Shown here piece after piece: positions 7,390-15,806 of a DNA stretch of 24,757 nt. How positions within the stretch are numbered: position 1 is the stretch's first letter; every line of letters starts with the position of its first letter. Position numbers and translations under genes: made by a program. Source of the DNA: Fluviibacter sp039805725 (lineage in GTDB: Bacteria; Pseudomonadota; Gammaproteobacteria; Burkholderiales; Rhodocyclaceae); the NCBI GenBank assembly GCA_039805725.1, contig JBDLTT010000010.1, forward strand, positions 1 through 24,757, written 5' to 3'. The notes under the pieces are model-generated. The model had not been told where the DNA came from and did not search any database. It saw nothing but the letters and a program-made list of their open reading frames with translations.

Positions 7390-8880
7390 ATGACCCGTGA
7401 AATTCTGCTGCTAGCCGATGCACTGGCTCGTGAGAAGAACGTCAGCAAGGAAATCGTCTTTGCCTCTCTGGAACTCGCGCTGGCTCAGGCCACCCGCAAG
7501 AAGATGAATCTGGATGCCGACATTCGCGTCGTGATCGATCGCGAAACCGGTGAACATGAATCGTTCCGTCGCTGGGAAGTCGTCGAAGACGCCGAGCTTG
7601 AGAACGAAGACGCCCAGCTCGCCATCAGCGAAGCCCGTAAAGAACACACCGATATCGCCGTAGGCGACGTTGTCGAAGAGGAACTCGAACCCATCGACTT
7701 TGGTCGTATCGGAGCGCAAGCCGCCAAACAGGTCATCCTGCAGAAGATCCGCGATGCCGAACGCGAAGCGCTGCTGCAAAGTTTTCTGGAGCGTGACGAA
7801 CACCTCGTCACCGGCACCATCAAGCGCATGGAGCGCGGTAACGCCATCGTCGAAGTCGGCAAGATCGAAGCCGTGCTGCCACGTGACCAGATGATCCAGC
7901 GCGAAAACCTGCGTCCGGGTGATCGCGTCAAAGCTTTCCTGCTGCGCGTTGATCGTGCGGCACGTGGTCCGCAACTCATTCTGTCGCGTACCGCCCCCGA
8001 ATTCATCAGCCGCCTGTTCGAACTGGAAGTGCCGGAAATCGAAGACGGCCTCATGGAAATCAAGGCCGCCGCGCGCGACCCCGGCATGCGCGCCAAGATC
8101 GCCGTCCTGAGCAAAGATCCCCGCATCGACCCGATCGGTACCTGTGTCGGTCTGCGTGGCATGCGTGTCACCGCCGTGCGTAACGAACTCGGCGGCGAGA
8201 ACGTCGACATCATCATCTGGTCGGAAGATCCGGCGCAGTTCGTCATCAATGCACTGGCGCCGGCCGAAGTGACCTCCATCGTCGTTGACGAAGAGCGTCA
8301 TGCCATGGACGTTGTCGTCGACGACGACAACCTGGCCATTGCCATTGGTCGCGGCGGCCAGAACGTGCGTCTGGCCTCGGAGCTCACCGGTTGGACCATC
8401 AACCTGATGACGCCGGAAGAATCGCAACGCAAGAACGAAGCCGAAACCGCGACCACCCGTCTGCTATTCATCGAAAAGCTGGACATCGACGAAGAACTGG
8501 CTGATCTGCTGATTGGCGAAGGGTTCTCGACGCTGGAAGAAGTCGCCTACGTGCCGCTTGCCGAAATGCTCGAGATCGAAGGGCTGGAAGAAGAACTGGT
8601 CAACGAGCTGCGGACGCGTGCCCGTAACGCGCTGCTCACCGAAGCGATTGCTACGGAAGAAAAGCTCGAAGACGTCGCTGAAGATCTGCTCAACCTGCCG
8701 GGGATGGAAAAGCCACTGGCAGTGAAGCTGGCCGATGCCGGCGTAAAAACGCGCGACGATCTGGCCGATCTGGCGACCGACGAACTGGTCGACATCACCG
8801 GTATGACGCAGGCCGAGGCCGTCGCGCTCATCACCGAAGCCCGTAAGCACTGGTTTGCTGACGATGAAGCCGCTAACTGA
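7390..8880 (+). CDS. nusA: Transcription termination/antitermination factor NusA
   Basis: A 496-residue protein, almost the same length as the E. coli protein. Domains in order: the N-terminal RNA polymerase-binding domain (1 to about 125), S1 (about 137-200, HLVTGTIKRMERGNAIVEV), KH1 and KH2 (with GLRGMRVTAVRNELGGENVDI and the AIGRGGQNVRLASELTGW signature), then two acidic C-terminal repeats (from about 360), the AR1/AR2 type found in proteobacteria. NusA controls pausing, Rho-dependent and intrinsic termination and rRNA antitermination. A GAGAAAGGA motif lies upstream of the ATG. infB starts 11 bp downstream. Confidence 0.98.
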   Translation: MTREILLLADALAREKNVSKEIVFASLELALAQATRKKMNLDADIRVVIDRETGEHESFRRWEVVEDAELENEDAQLAISEARKEHTDIAVGDVVEEELEPIDFGRIGAQAAKQVILQKIRDAEREALLQSFLERDEHLVTGTIKRMERGNAIVEVGKIEAVLPRDQMIQRENLRPGDRVKAFLLRVDRAARGPQLILSRTAPEFISRLFELEVPEIEDGLMEIKAAARDPGMRAKIAVLSKDPRIDPIGTCVGLRGMRVTAVRNELGGENVDIIIWSEDPAQFVINALAPAEVTSIVVDEERHAMDVVVDDDNLAIAIGRGGQNVRLASELTGWTINLMTPEESQRKNEAETATTRLLFIEKLDIDEELADLLIGEGFSTLEEVAYVPLAEMLEIEGLEEELVNELRTRARNALLTEAIATEEKLEDVAEDLLNLPGMEKPLAVKLADAGVKTRDDLADLATDELVDITGMTQAEAVALITEARKHWFADDEAAN

Positions 8881-8891
8881 TCGGAGGACAT

Positions 8892-11627
8892 ATGAAGAAA
8901 ACCACGGTCCTCGAGTTCGCCGAAGAACTCAAAATGCCGGCAGATGCACTGCTGGAACAACTCAATAAAGCTGGCGTTAAAAAATCCTCGGCCGACGACA
9001 CCCTGTCGGCTGCCGACAAGAACGGCCTGCTGGAATTTCTGCGTGCCTCGCACGGGGAATCCAAGCCCAGTAGCAACCGCGTCACGCTGACCCGCAAGTC
9101 GACTTCTGCCCTCAAGGCGCAGGACGCCACCGGTAAGACGCGCACCGTGCAGGTCGAAGTGCGCAAGAAGCGTGTGCTCGTCAAGCGCGATACACCGGAA
9201 GCGGTCGAAGTACCGGCCAGCGCAGCGGTCGAAGAAACCGCAAAACCGGCCAAAGTGACGCAGGAAGAAGCCCCGGTCGTCGAGGCCGTTGTCGAGACCC
9301 CTCCGGTTGTCGAAACGCCGGTCGTCGAAGCACCGGTGGTGGAAGCGGCTCCGGAAGTGGTTGCCGAAACCCCGACGGTTGACGAACAACCGGCTGCCGA
9401 AGAGAAACCTGCCACCAAGAAGAAAGCCACGGTTAAATCCAAGGCCACCTTCCTCGACGAAAAAGAACTCGCTGCCCGCAAGGCTGAAGAAGATCGGTAC
9501 GCGCAACTGCGCGCCCGTCAGGAACAGGATCGCATCGATCGTGAAAACCGCGAGAAAGAACTGCAACGGCTGCGCGAAGAAGCTGCCTCCAAGCAGGCTG
9601 CACTGAAGGTTGCCGAAGAGTCGCGCAAAGCGGCCAGCACCGCGGCGCAGGCAGCACCGGATGATCGCCCCGGCGGCCGTGACGGCAAAGAACGTGAAGA
9701 GCGCGAAGGTCGCCGTGGCGGGGGCAACAAAGCACCCGGCACACTCGGTCGTGGCGGTAATCAGGGTCGTGGTGGCAACGCCTGGAAGATGGGCGGCAAG
9801 AAGGGCGACAAGCGTCACGCCGCATCGGGCGACGAAGCGCATTCCTTCAATGCCCCGACCGAGCCGGTCGTGCGTGAAGTCCATATCCCGGAAACCATTT
9901 CCGTTGCGGATCTGGCCCACAAGATGTCGGTCAAGGCGACCGAAGTCATCAAGGCGCTCATGAAGATGGGCTCCATGGTCACCATCAACCAGGTGCTGGA
10001 TCAGGACACGGCCATGATCGTGGTCGAAGAAATGGGGCACCAGGCCGTCGCTGCCAAACTTGATGACCCGGACGCTTTCCTGGCCGATGTCGTCGAACAC
10101 GTCGATGTTGAATCCAAGCCACGTGCGCCGGTCGTCACTGTCATGGGTCACGTCGACCATGGTAAGACCTCGCTGCTCGACTACATCCGTCGTAGTCGCG
10201 TCGCCAGCGGCGAAGCCGGCGGTATTACGCAGCATATCGGTGCGTACCACGTCGAAACGCCGCGCGGCATGATCACCTTCCTCGATACCCCGGGTCACGA
10301 AGCCTTTACGGCGATGCGGGCGCGCGGCGCCAAGGCCACCGATATCGTGATTCTGGTCGTCGCCGCCGATGACGGCGTGATGCCGCAGACGCGCGAAGCC
10401 ATTCACCACGCCAAAGCGGCCGGTGTGCCGATCGTCGTGGCCATCACCAAGATTGACAAGCCCGAAGCCAACCCGGATCGCGTCAAGCAGGAACTGGTGA
10501 CAGAAGAAGTCGTGCCGGAAGAGTACGGCGGCGACTCGCCGTTCGTGCCGGTATCGGCCAAATCGGGACAGGGCATCGACGAGTTGCTGGAGCAGGTGCT
10601 GCTGCAGGCCGAAGTGCTGGAACTGACGGCGCCGGTGGAAACCCCGGCCAAGGGTCTGATCATCGAAGCCCGCCTCGACAAGGGTCGGGGTGTGGTCGCC
10701 ACCATGCTGGTGCAACAGGGCACGCTCAATAAGGGCGATGTCGTGCTGGCCGGTTCGGTGTTCGGTCGCGTTCGCGCCATGCTCGACGAAAACGGCAAGG
10801 GCATCGACACCGCCGGTCCGTCGATTCCGGTTGAAATCCTCGGCCTGTCGGAAGTGCCGGCGGCCGGCGAAGACGCCATGGTGCTGGCCGACGAACGCAA
10901 GGCGCGTGAAATTGCCCTGTTCCGTCAGGGCAAGTTCCGCGAAGTGAAGCTGGCACGTCAACAGGCCAACAAGCTGGAATCGATGATGGAGCAGATGACC
11001 GCCGAAGGCGAAGTCAAAACGCTGCCGCTCATCATCAAGGCCGACGTGCAGGGTTCGCAGGAAGCGCTGGTTCACTCGCTGCAGAAGCTGTCGACCGACG
11101 AAGTGCGCGTCAACGTCATTCACGCCGCCGTCGGTGGCATCACCGAAAGCGACGTCAACCTGGCGTCAGCGTCGAAGGCCGTCATCATCGGCTTCAACGT
11201 GCGTGCCGACGCCAACACCCGCAAGATCGCCGAAGGTATGGATGTCGATATCCGTTACTACAACGTGATCTACGACGCCGTCGACGAAGTGAAGGCCGCG
11301 CTCTCGGGCATGCTGTCGCCGGAACGCAAGGAAGAAACCCTGGGTCTGGTCGAGATCCGCGAAATCTTCCGTGTGCCGAAGATCGGTGCGGTGGCTGGTT
11401 GTATGGTGCTGGAAGGCATCGTCAAGCGTGCCTGCCGTGTCCGACTACTCCGCGACAACATCGTGCTGCACGATGGCGAACTCGATTCGCTGCGTCGCTT
11501 CAAGGACGACGTCAAAGAAGTGCGCGAAGGTTTCGAGTGCGGTCTGTCGCTCAAGAACTTCAACGACATCCAGGTGGGCGATAAGCTGGAAGCCTACGAA
11601 ATTCTGGAAGTCGCGCGGACGCTGTAA
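8892..11627 (+). CDS. infB: Translation initiation factor IF-2
   Basis: A 911-residue translational GTPase that places fMet-tRNA on the 30S subunit. It has an N-terminal IF2N domain (1 to about 55) and a long charged linker with Val-Val-Glu-Thr/Ala-Pro repeats (about 120-160). A coiled Lys/Glu/Arg stretch and a Gly/Arg-rich part end near 305, before a second IF2N-like region (about 330-400). The G domain has G1 GHVDHGKT (419-426), G2 GGITQHIG and G3 DTPGH. G4 reads TKID (519-522) rather than the usual NKID. Domains II-IV complete the protein. The start has GGAGG closely upstream. Internal starts giving shorter IF-2 forms, as in E. coli, are possible but not assigned. Confidence 0.98.
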   Translation: MKKTTVLEFAEELKMPADALLEQLNKAGVKKSSADDTLSAADKNGLLEFLRASHGESKPSSNRVTLTRKSTSALKAQDATGKTRTVQVEVRKKRVLVKRDTPEAVEVPASAAVEETAKPAKVTQEEAPVVEAVVETPPVVETPVVEAPVVEAAPEVVAETPTVDEQPAAEEKPATKKKATVKSKATFLDEKELAARKAEEDRYAQLRARQEQDRIDRENREKELQRLREEAASKQAALKVAEESRKAASTAAQAAPDDRPGGRDGKEREEREGRRGGGNKAPGTLGRGGNQGRGGNAWKMGGKKGDKRHAASGDEAHSFNAPTEPVVREVHIPETISVADLAHKMSVKATEVIKALMKMGSMVTINQVLDQDTAMIVVEEMGHQAVAAKLDDPDAFLADVVEHVDVESKPRAPVVTVMGHVDHGKTSLLDYIRRSRVASGEAGGITQHIGAYHVETPRGMITFLDTPGHEAFTAMRARGAKATDIVILVVAADDGVMPQTREAIHHAKAAGVPIVVAITKIDKPEANPDRVKQELVTEEVVPEEYGGDSPFVPVSAKSGQGIDELLEQVLLQAEVLELTAPVETPAKGLIIEARLDKGRGVVATMLVQQGTLNKGDVVLAGSVFGRVRAMLDENGKGIDTAGPSIPVEILGLSEVPAAGEDAMVLADERKAREIALFRQGKFREVKLARQQANKLESMMEQMTAEGEVKTLPLIIKADVQGSQEALVHSLQKLSTDEVRVNVIHAAVGGITESDVNLASASKAVIIGFNVRADANTRKIAEGMDVDIRYYNVIYDAVDEVKAALSGMLSPERKEETLGLVEIREIFRVPKIGAVAGCMVLEGIVKRACRVRLLRDNIVLHDGELDSLRRFKDDVKEVREGFECGLSLKNFNDIQVGDKLEAYEILEVARTL

Positions 11628-11629
11628 TC

Positions 11630-12028
11630 ATGGCGCGCGGACAACAGCGGGGGTTTGCCCGGACAGATCGGGTGGCGGAACAGATCCGCCGTGATCTGGC
11701 CGAGCTGATTCGCGCCGAAATCCGCGATCCGCGTGTGCAGCAGGTGTCGATTACCGCCGTTGAAGTGACGCCCGATTACTCGCACGCCAAGATCTTCTAC
11801 ACCGCATTGGTCGCCGAGAGCGAACGTGAGGCCTTGGCGCAGGGTTTGAAGCGCGCCTCGGGTTTTTTGCGTCACGAACTATCGCGCCAGCTCATGCTGC
11901 GCACCGTACCCGAACTGCACTTCGTGTACGACACCTCGGTAGAGCGTGGTATCAGCCTCTCGTCGCTGATCGATAGCGCCGTTGCCCGCTCGGCCGATGA
12001 TGCCGACGAGCCCAATAACGCGGGTTAA
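11630..12028 (+). CDS. rbfA: 30S ribosome-binding factor RbfA
   Basis: A 132-residue KH-fold protein that acts late in 16S rRNA maturation and cold adaptation. Family features are RTDRVAEQIRRDLAELI at the N terminus, EIRDPRVQQVSITAVEVTPDYSHAKIFYT in the middle and the LRTVPELHFVYDTSVERG motif near the end. The ATG starts two bases after the infB stop codon, so translation is very probably coupled. The last codons overlap the probable start of truB. Confidence 0.95.
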   Translation: MARGQQRGFARTDRVAEQIRRDLAELIRAEIRDPRVQQVSITAVEVTPDYSHAKIFYTALVAESEREALAQGLKRASGFLRHELSRQLMLRTVPELHFVYDTSVERGISLSSLIDSAVARSADDADEPNNAG

Positions 12029-13040
12029 CGCCTTGCCCCATCGTCCGGTCGTTGATCGGGTTTTGCCGGATTTGCCGCGCCACAGCGGCTGGCGCGCCAT
12101 CGATGGCGTGATCCTGCTCGACAAACCTGTGGGCGTCACCTCGAACAGCGCGCTGCAATGGGTACGTCGATTGCTCGCGGCAGAGAAGGGTGGCCACACC
12201 GGCACGCTCGATCCGTTCGCTACGGGCGTATTGCCACTGTGCCTGGGCGAAGCGACCAAGTTCTCGGCCGATCTGCTCAACGCCGATAAAATCTACGAGG
12301 CCACGTTGCGCTTTGGTCAGAAGACCGATACGGCCGACCTGACGGGTGCCATCGTCGAAGAAACGGCGACGCTGCCCACGGCGGCACAGCTCGAAGCCAT
12401 CCGCCCGCAGTTCATGGGCCAGATCAGCCAGATTCCCCCCATGTATTCCGCGCTCAAGCGCGATGGTCAGCCGCTCTACAAACTGGCGCGGCAGGGTGTC
12501 GAGGTCGAACGCGCGCCGCGCCCGATCACGATTCACGAACTGGCCTGGCTGAATTTCGAACAGAACGCGGTAGGGCAGGTGCATGAAGCCACCTTCCGCG
12601 TCCGCTGTAGCAAGGGCACCTATGTCCGTACGCTGGCCGAAGACCTGGCCAGCGCCGCCGGTAGTCTGGCGCATCTGATCGCCTTGCGCCGTACCGGAGT
12701 CGGCGACGTCTCCCTGCACGGCTGCGTCACGCCTGAAGCGCTGCATCGGGGCGTGGCGACATTGACGCAACCCGTCGCCGAGGCTTTGCAGGCCGCCGGA
12801 CTGATGCAACCCCCGGATTTTCTGGTGCAGAATCTACCCATCGTGGAACTGAGCGAAGCCCAGGCGCTCCGTTGCCGCCACGGCAACCCGTGTCTGGCCG
12901 AAGCCGGGCAGCAACTGCCGTCCGCCGGCCAGTGCCGGCTGGTATTTCAGGGGCGTTTTCTGGGGGTCGCAGAAATCACCGAAACCGGAAAAACCCTGAA
13001 AATTCAGCCCATTCGTTTGGTTTCCGCAGAGAATTCCTGA
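11997..13040 (+). CDS. truB: tRNA pseudouridine(55) synthase
   Basis: The enzyme that makes pseudouridine 55 in the T-loop of tRNAs. GVILLDKPVGVTSNSALQ opens the catalytic domain, GHTGTLDPFATGVLPLCLGEATKF carries the catalytic aspartate (residue 72 from this start), and RCSKGTYVRTLAEDL is the third signature. A PUA-like C-terminal domain follows. The start is uncertain: tandem ATGs at 11997 and 12000 overlap rbfA by about 30 bp, a TTG lies at 11982 and another TTG at 12033 after the rbfA stop. None has a good Shine-Dalgarno. The 3' end overlaps the -35 element of the rpsO promoter. Confidence 0.95.
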   Translation: MMPTSPITRVNALPHRPVVDRVLPDLPRHSGWRAIDGVILLDKPVGVTSNSALQWVRRLLAAEKGGHTGTLDPFATGVLPLCLGEATKFSADLLNADKIYEATLRFGQKTDTADLTGAIVEETATLPTAAQLEAIRPQFMGQISQIPPMYSALKRDGQPLYKLARQGVEVERAPRPITIHELAWLNFEQNAVGQVHEATFRVRCSKGTYVRTLAEDLASAAGSLAHLIALRRTGVGDVSLHGCVTPEALHRGVATLTQPVAEALQAAGLMQPPDFLVQNLPIVELSEAQALRCRHGNPCLAEAGQQLPSAGQCRLVFQGRFLGVAEITETGKTLKIQPIRLVSAENS

Positions 13041-13046
13041 TATACT
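13017..13046 (+). promoter_or_regulatory. Probable rpsO promoter
   Basis: TTGGTT at 13017-13022 and TATACT at 13041-13046 (five of six matches) are separated by 18 bp. The -10 box begins immediately after the truB stop codon. The predicted start near 13053 would give rpsO its own transcript with a leader of roughly 115 nt, in line with the independent promoter known for rpsO in E. coli. Confidence 0.6.
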
Positions 13047-13058
13047 CACGCCTTCGCT

Positions 13059-13167
13059 CGCAACCGGGCAAAGCTGTCGGGTTGCGGTTCACACCCCAAA
13101 CAAGGGGAAACCTGGATGTAGCTCTCTCAAACTGGGGCGCATCTGTGACTTATAAGGAAAGTTTGAT
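13059..13167 (+). promoter_or_regulatory. Putative S15 autoregulatory leader of rpsO
   Basis: The leader holds a perfect 7-bp hairpin, CGCAACC (13059-13065) with GGTTGCG (13080-13086). It also holds CCCC/GGGG (13094-13097 with 13104-13107). A perfect 7-bp pairing of TCAAACT (13127-13133) with AGTTTGA (13160-13166) closes just before the ATG at 13168 and puts the AAGGAAA ribosome-binding site in its loop. GGGG at 13134-13137, inside that loop, could instead pair with CCCC at 13094-13097 as a pseudoknot. S15 represses its own mRNA through leader structures in several bacteria; that this is such an element is inference. Confidence 0.5.
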
Positions 13168-13437
13168 ATGACGCTGAATGCACAAAGCAAGGCCAAGATC
13201 GTTGCCGAGTACCAACATGGCCAGGGCGACACCGGTTCGTCCGAAGTTCAGATCGCGCTGCTGACCGCACGCATTAACGATCTGACTCCGCACTTTAAAG
13301 AACACTCGAAGGATCATCACTCGCGTCGCGGTCTGCTACGCATGGTGAGCCGTCGTCGTAAGCTGCTGGACTATCTGAAGCGCACCAATGTCGATAGCTA
13401 TCGTGCGCTGATCGGTCGTCTGGGTCTGCGTAAATAA
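13168..13437 (+). CDS. rpsO: 30S ribosomal protein S15
   Basis: An 89-residue protein, the standard length. It has the S15 signature GDTGSSEVQIALLTARINDLTPHFKEHSKDHHSRRGLLRMV followed by RRRKLLDYLKRTNVDSYRALIGRLGLRK. S15 binds the 16S rRNA central domain early in 30S assembly. It sits between truB and pnp as in gammaproteobacteria. It has its own probable promoter, a structured leader and a downstream terminator, so it is likely expressed partly apart from both neighbours. Confidence 0.98.
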   Translation: MTLNAQSKAKIVAEYQHGQGDTGSSEVQIALLTARINDLTPHFKEHSKDHHSRRGLLRMVSRRRKLLDYLKRTNVDSYRALIGRLGLRK

Positions 13438-13462
13438 GTACGTGTCGGCTTAGCACTACATC

Positions 13463-13499
13463 ACGGGCGCTCTCTACGGAGAACGCCCGTTTTGTTTTT
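13463..13499 (+). terminator. Intrinsic terminator between rpsO and pnp
   Basis: A 7-bp stem ACGGGCG (13463-13469) with CGCCCGT (13484-13490) encloses a smaller TCTC/GAGA stem and is followed by TTTGTTTTT. It lies 25 bp after the rpsO stop. Some read-through into pnp would be expected, as in E. coli. Confidence 0.85.
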
Positions 13500-13575
13500 C
13501 TGTGGTTGTGTTGTTAGGTTGTTCTATTGTCGAGTTGTAGTTGATTGTTGTTATTGTTGAGAGGAAGAGAAATCA
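13500..13575 (+). promoter_or_regulatory. G/T-rich, nearly C-free pnp leader
   Basis: Between the rpsO terminator and the pnp ATG lie about 75 bases made almost wholly of T and G with some A; only about four are C. Without C, G can pair only with U, so no stable hairpin is visible. The segment ends with GAGAGGAAGAGA, a good ribosome-binding site. In E. coli the pnp leader forms a long RNase III-cut hairpin used for autocontrol, and no such hairpin can be seen here. Confidence 0.5.
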
Positions 13576-15684
13576 ATGAGTATGTTTGAAATCGCACGTG
13601 AAAGTATTCAGTACGGCGCCCACACCCTGACCCTGGAAACCGGCCATGTGGCCCGTCAGGCCAGCGGCTCGGTCATGGTCACCTATGATGACACCGTGGT
13701 TCTGGTCACCGTGGTCGGCGCCAAGAAGGCCAAGCCGGGTCAGGACTTTTTTCCGCTGACCGTGGATTATGTTGAAAAGACTTACGCCGCCGGCAAGATC
13801 CCGGGTGGCTTCTTCAAGCGTGAAGGCCGTCCTTCGGAGAAGGAAACGCTGACCTCGCGCCTGATCGACCGTCCGCTGCGTCCGCTGTTTCCGGAAGGTT
13901 TCTATAACGAAGTCCAGGTGGTCGCCACCGTGATGTCGATCAACCCGGAAGTCGATTCCGATATTCCCGCCCTGATCGGCGCCTCAGCCGCGCTGGCATT
14001 GTCGGGTATTCCGTTCAACGGCCCGGTCGGCGCCGCACGCGTTGGCTACATTGATGGTCAGTACGTCGTTAACCCGACCACGACCCAGATGAAGTCTTCG
14101 AAGATGGATCTCGTCGTGTCGGGTACCGAAGCCGCTGTGCTGATGGTGGAGTCCGAAGCCCAGATGCTGCCCGAAGACGTGATGCTGGGCGGTGTGGTGT
14201 TCGGTCACGAACAGCAACAGGCCGTCATCCAGATGATCAATCGTCTGGTCGAAGCCGCCGGCAAGCCGGAGTGGGATTGGCAGCCAGCGCCGAAGGACGA
14301 AGCGCTGATTGACATGGTCACCACCTTCGCCAAGCCGCGCCTGGAATCTGCCTACAACGAAACCAGCAAGCAGGTTCGTAGTCAGCAGCTGAAGAACATC
14401 TACGCCGATACCGAAGCAGAATTCGTTAAGGACGACGGTAAAGTCGACGGCAACACCATCGGCAATATTCTGTTCGACCTCGAAGCCGCCATCGTGCGTG
14501 GCCGCATCCTGTCGGGCGCACCGCGTATCGACGGTCGCGACACGCGTACCGTCCGCCCGATCGAAATCAGCAACGGCGTACTGCCGCGTACCCACGGTTC
14601 GGCGCTGTTCACGCGGGGCGAAACCCAGGCGCTGGTCGTCGCCACGCTGGGCACCGGCCGCGATGAGCAGATCATCGACGCGCTGATGGGCGAGTACAAA
14701 GACCGCTTCCTGTTCCACTACAACATGCCTCCGTACGCCACCGGCGAATGCGGTCGTATGGGCGGCACCAAGCGTCGCGAACTGGGGCATGGCCGTCTGG
14801 CCAAGCGTGCCCTGGTGCCGGTGCTGCCGTCGCCTGAAGAGTTCAGCTACACCATGCGTGTCGTTTCGGAAATTACCGAATCGAACGGTTCGTCGTCGAT
14901 GGCCTCCGTCTGTGGCGGCTGCCTGGCCATGATGGACGCCGGTGTGCCGCTGAAAGATCACGTGGCCGGTATCGCCATGGGTCTCATCAAGGACGGCGGT
15001 CGTTTCGCTGTGCTGACCGACATCCTGGGTGACGAAGATCACCTGGGTGATATGGACTTCAAGGTCGCCGGTACCGAAAACGGCATCACCGCCCTGCAGA
15101 TGGACATCAAGATCCAGGGCATCACCAAGGAAATCATGCAGGTCGCACTGGCCCAGGCCCGTGAAGCCCGTCTGCACATCCTCGGCCTGATGAAGGGCGC
15201 CATGGGCGAAGCCCGTACCGAAGTGTCGACCTTCGCACCGCGCCTGTACACCATGAAGATCAACCCGGAGAAGATCCGTGACGTGATCGGTAAGGGCGGC
15301 GCAGTGATTCGTGCGCTGACCGAGGAAACCGGCACCACGATCGACATTCAGGACGACGGTACGATCACCATCGCCTCGACCAGCGGCGAAGCCGCCGAAC
15401 TGGCGCGTGCCCGCATCCAGGCGATTACGGCCGAAGCCGAAGTCGGCGCCATCTACGAAGGCACCGTACTCAAGCTGCTGGACTTTGGCGCCATCGTCAA
15501 CGTTCTGCCGGGCAAAGATGGTCTGCTGCATATCTCGCAAATCGCCAACGAGCGTGTCGAGAAAGTCAGCGACTACCTGCAGGAAGGCCAGAAGGTTCGC
15601 GTCAAGGTGCTGGAAACCGACGATCGCGGCCGCATCAAGCTGTCGATGAAGGCCCTGCTGGAAGCCGCACCGCCGGCTGCCTGA
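13576..15684 (+). CDS. pnp: Polyribonucleotide nucleotidyltransferase (PNPase)
   Basis: A 702-residue phosphorolytic 3'-5' exoribonuclease, trimeric and part of the RNA degradosome in many proteobacteria. There are two RNase PH domains separated by a helical linker. The second carries GDEDHLGDMDFKVAGT with D486 and D492, matching the catalytic aspartates of the E. coli enzyme. A KH domain (about 560-610, with VIGKGGAVIRALTEETG) and an S1 domain (about 622-690, EGTVLKLLDFGAIVNVLPGKDGLLHIS) follow. The start is the ATG at 13576 behind GAGAGGAAGAGA; a second ATG lies two codons later. It is followed by an intrinsic terminator. Confidence 0.98.
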   Translation: MSMFEIARESIQYGAHTLTLETGHVARQASGSVMVTYDDTVVLVTVVGAKKAKPGQDFFPLTVDYVEKTYAAGKIPGGFFKREGRPSEKETLTSRLIDRPLRPLFPEGFYNEVQVVATVMSINPEVDSDIPALIGASAALALSGIPFNGPVGAARVGYIDGQYVVNPTTTQMKSSKMDLVVSGTEAAVLMVESEAQMLPEDVMLGGVVFGHEQQQAVIQMINRLVEAAGKPEWDWQPAPKDEALIDMVTTFAKPRLESAYNETSKQVRSQQLKNIYADTEAEFVKDDGKVDGNTIGNILFDLEAAIVRGRILSGAPRIDGRDTRTVRPIEISNGVLPRTHGSALFTRGETQALVVATLGTGRDEQIIDALMGEYKDRFLFHYNMPPYATGECGRMGGTKRRELGHGRLAKRALVPVLPSPEEFSYTMRVVSEITESNGSSSMASVCGGCLAMMDAGVPLKDHVAGIAMGLIKDGGRFAVLTDILGDEDHLGDMDFKVAGTENGITALQMDIKIQGITKEIMQVALAQAREARLHILGLMKGAMGEARTEVSTFAPRLYTMKINPEKIRDVIGKGGAVIRALTEETGTTIDIQDDGTITIASTSGEAAELARARIQAITAEAEVGAIYEGTVLKLLDFGAIVNVLPGKDGLLHISQIANERVEKVSDYLQEGQKVRVKVLETDDRGRIKLSMKALLEAAPPAA

Positions 15685-15740
15685 GGCGACAAGACGTAAA
15701 ACAGGGCAGGGTGGCGCGGTCACCTGACCTGCGTCAACAG

Positions 15741-15773
15741 AAGGCCAGTCACACCGACTGGCCTTTTGCTTTG
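15741..15773 (+). terminator. Intrinsic terminator after pnp
   Basis: A perfect 10-bp stem AAGGCCAGTC (15741-15750) with GACTGGCCTT (15756-15765) and an ACACC loop is followed by TTGCTTT. It marks the end of the ribosome/RNA operon and overlaps the -35 region of the next promoter. Confidence 0.88.
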
Positions 15774-15800
15774 GGCTTCGGTTTATGTCAGGCCTATAAT
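15771..15800 (+). promoter_or_regulatory. Probable promoter of the antiporter gene, giving a leaderless mRNA
   Basis: A consensus TATAAT at 15795-15800 stands only six bases before the ATG at 15807. TTGGGC at 15771-15776 lies 18 bp upstream as a partial -35. A start six or seven bases past the -10 would coincide with the A of the ATG, so the mRNA would have no 5' leader; indeed no Shine-Dalgarno is present. Confidence 0.6.
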
Positions 15801-15806
15801 TAAAAA

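Noticed and set aside
8547..11123. Very long minus-strand open frame (858 codons) across nusA and infB
   Set aside because: It lies antisense to two certain genes, has low-complexity His/Arg/Phe/Gly-rich sequence and no recognisable domain. It is a by-product of GC-rich codon use on the coding strand.
13984..15723. Minus-strand open frame of 579 codons opposite pnp
   Set aside because: It is antisense to pnp, has no family features and mirrors pnp codon bias.
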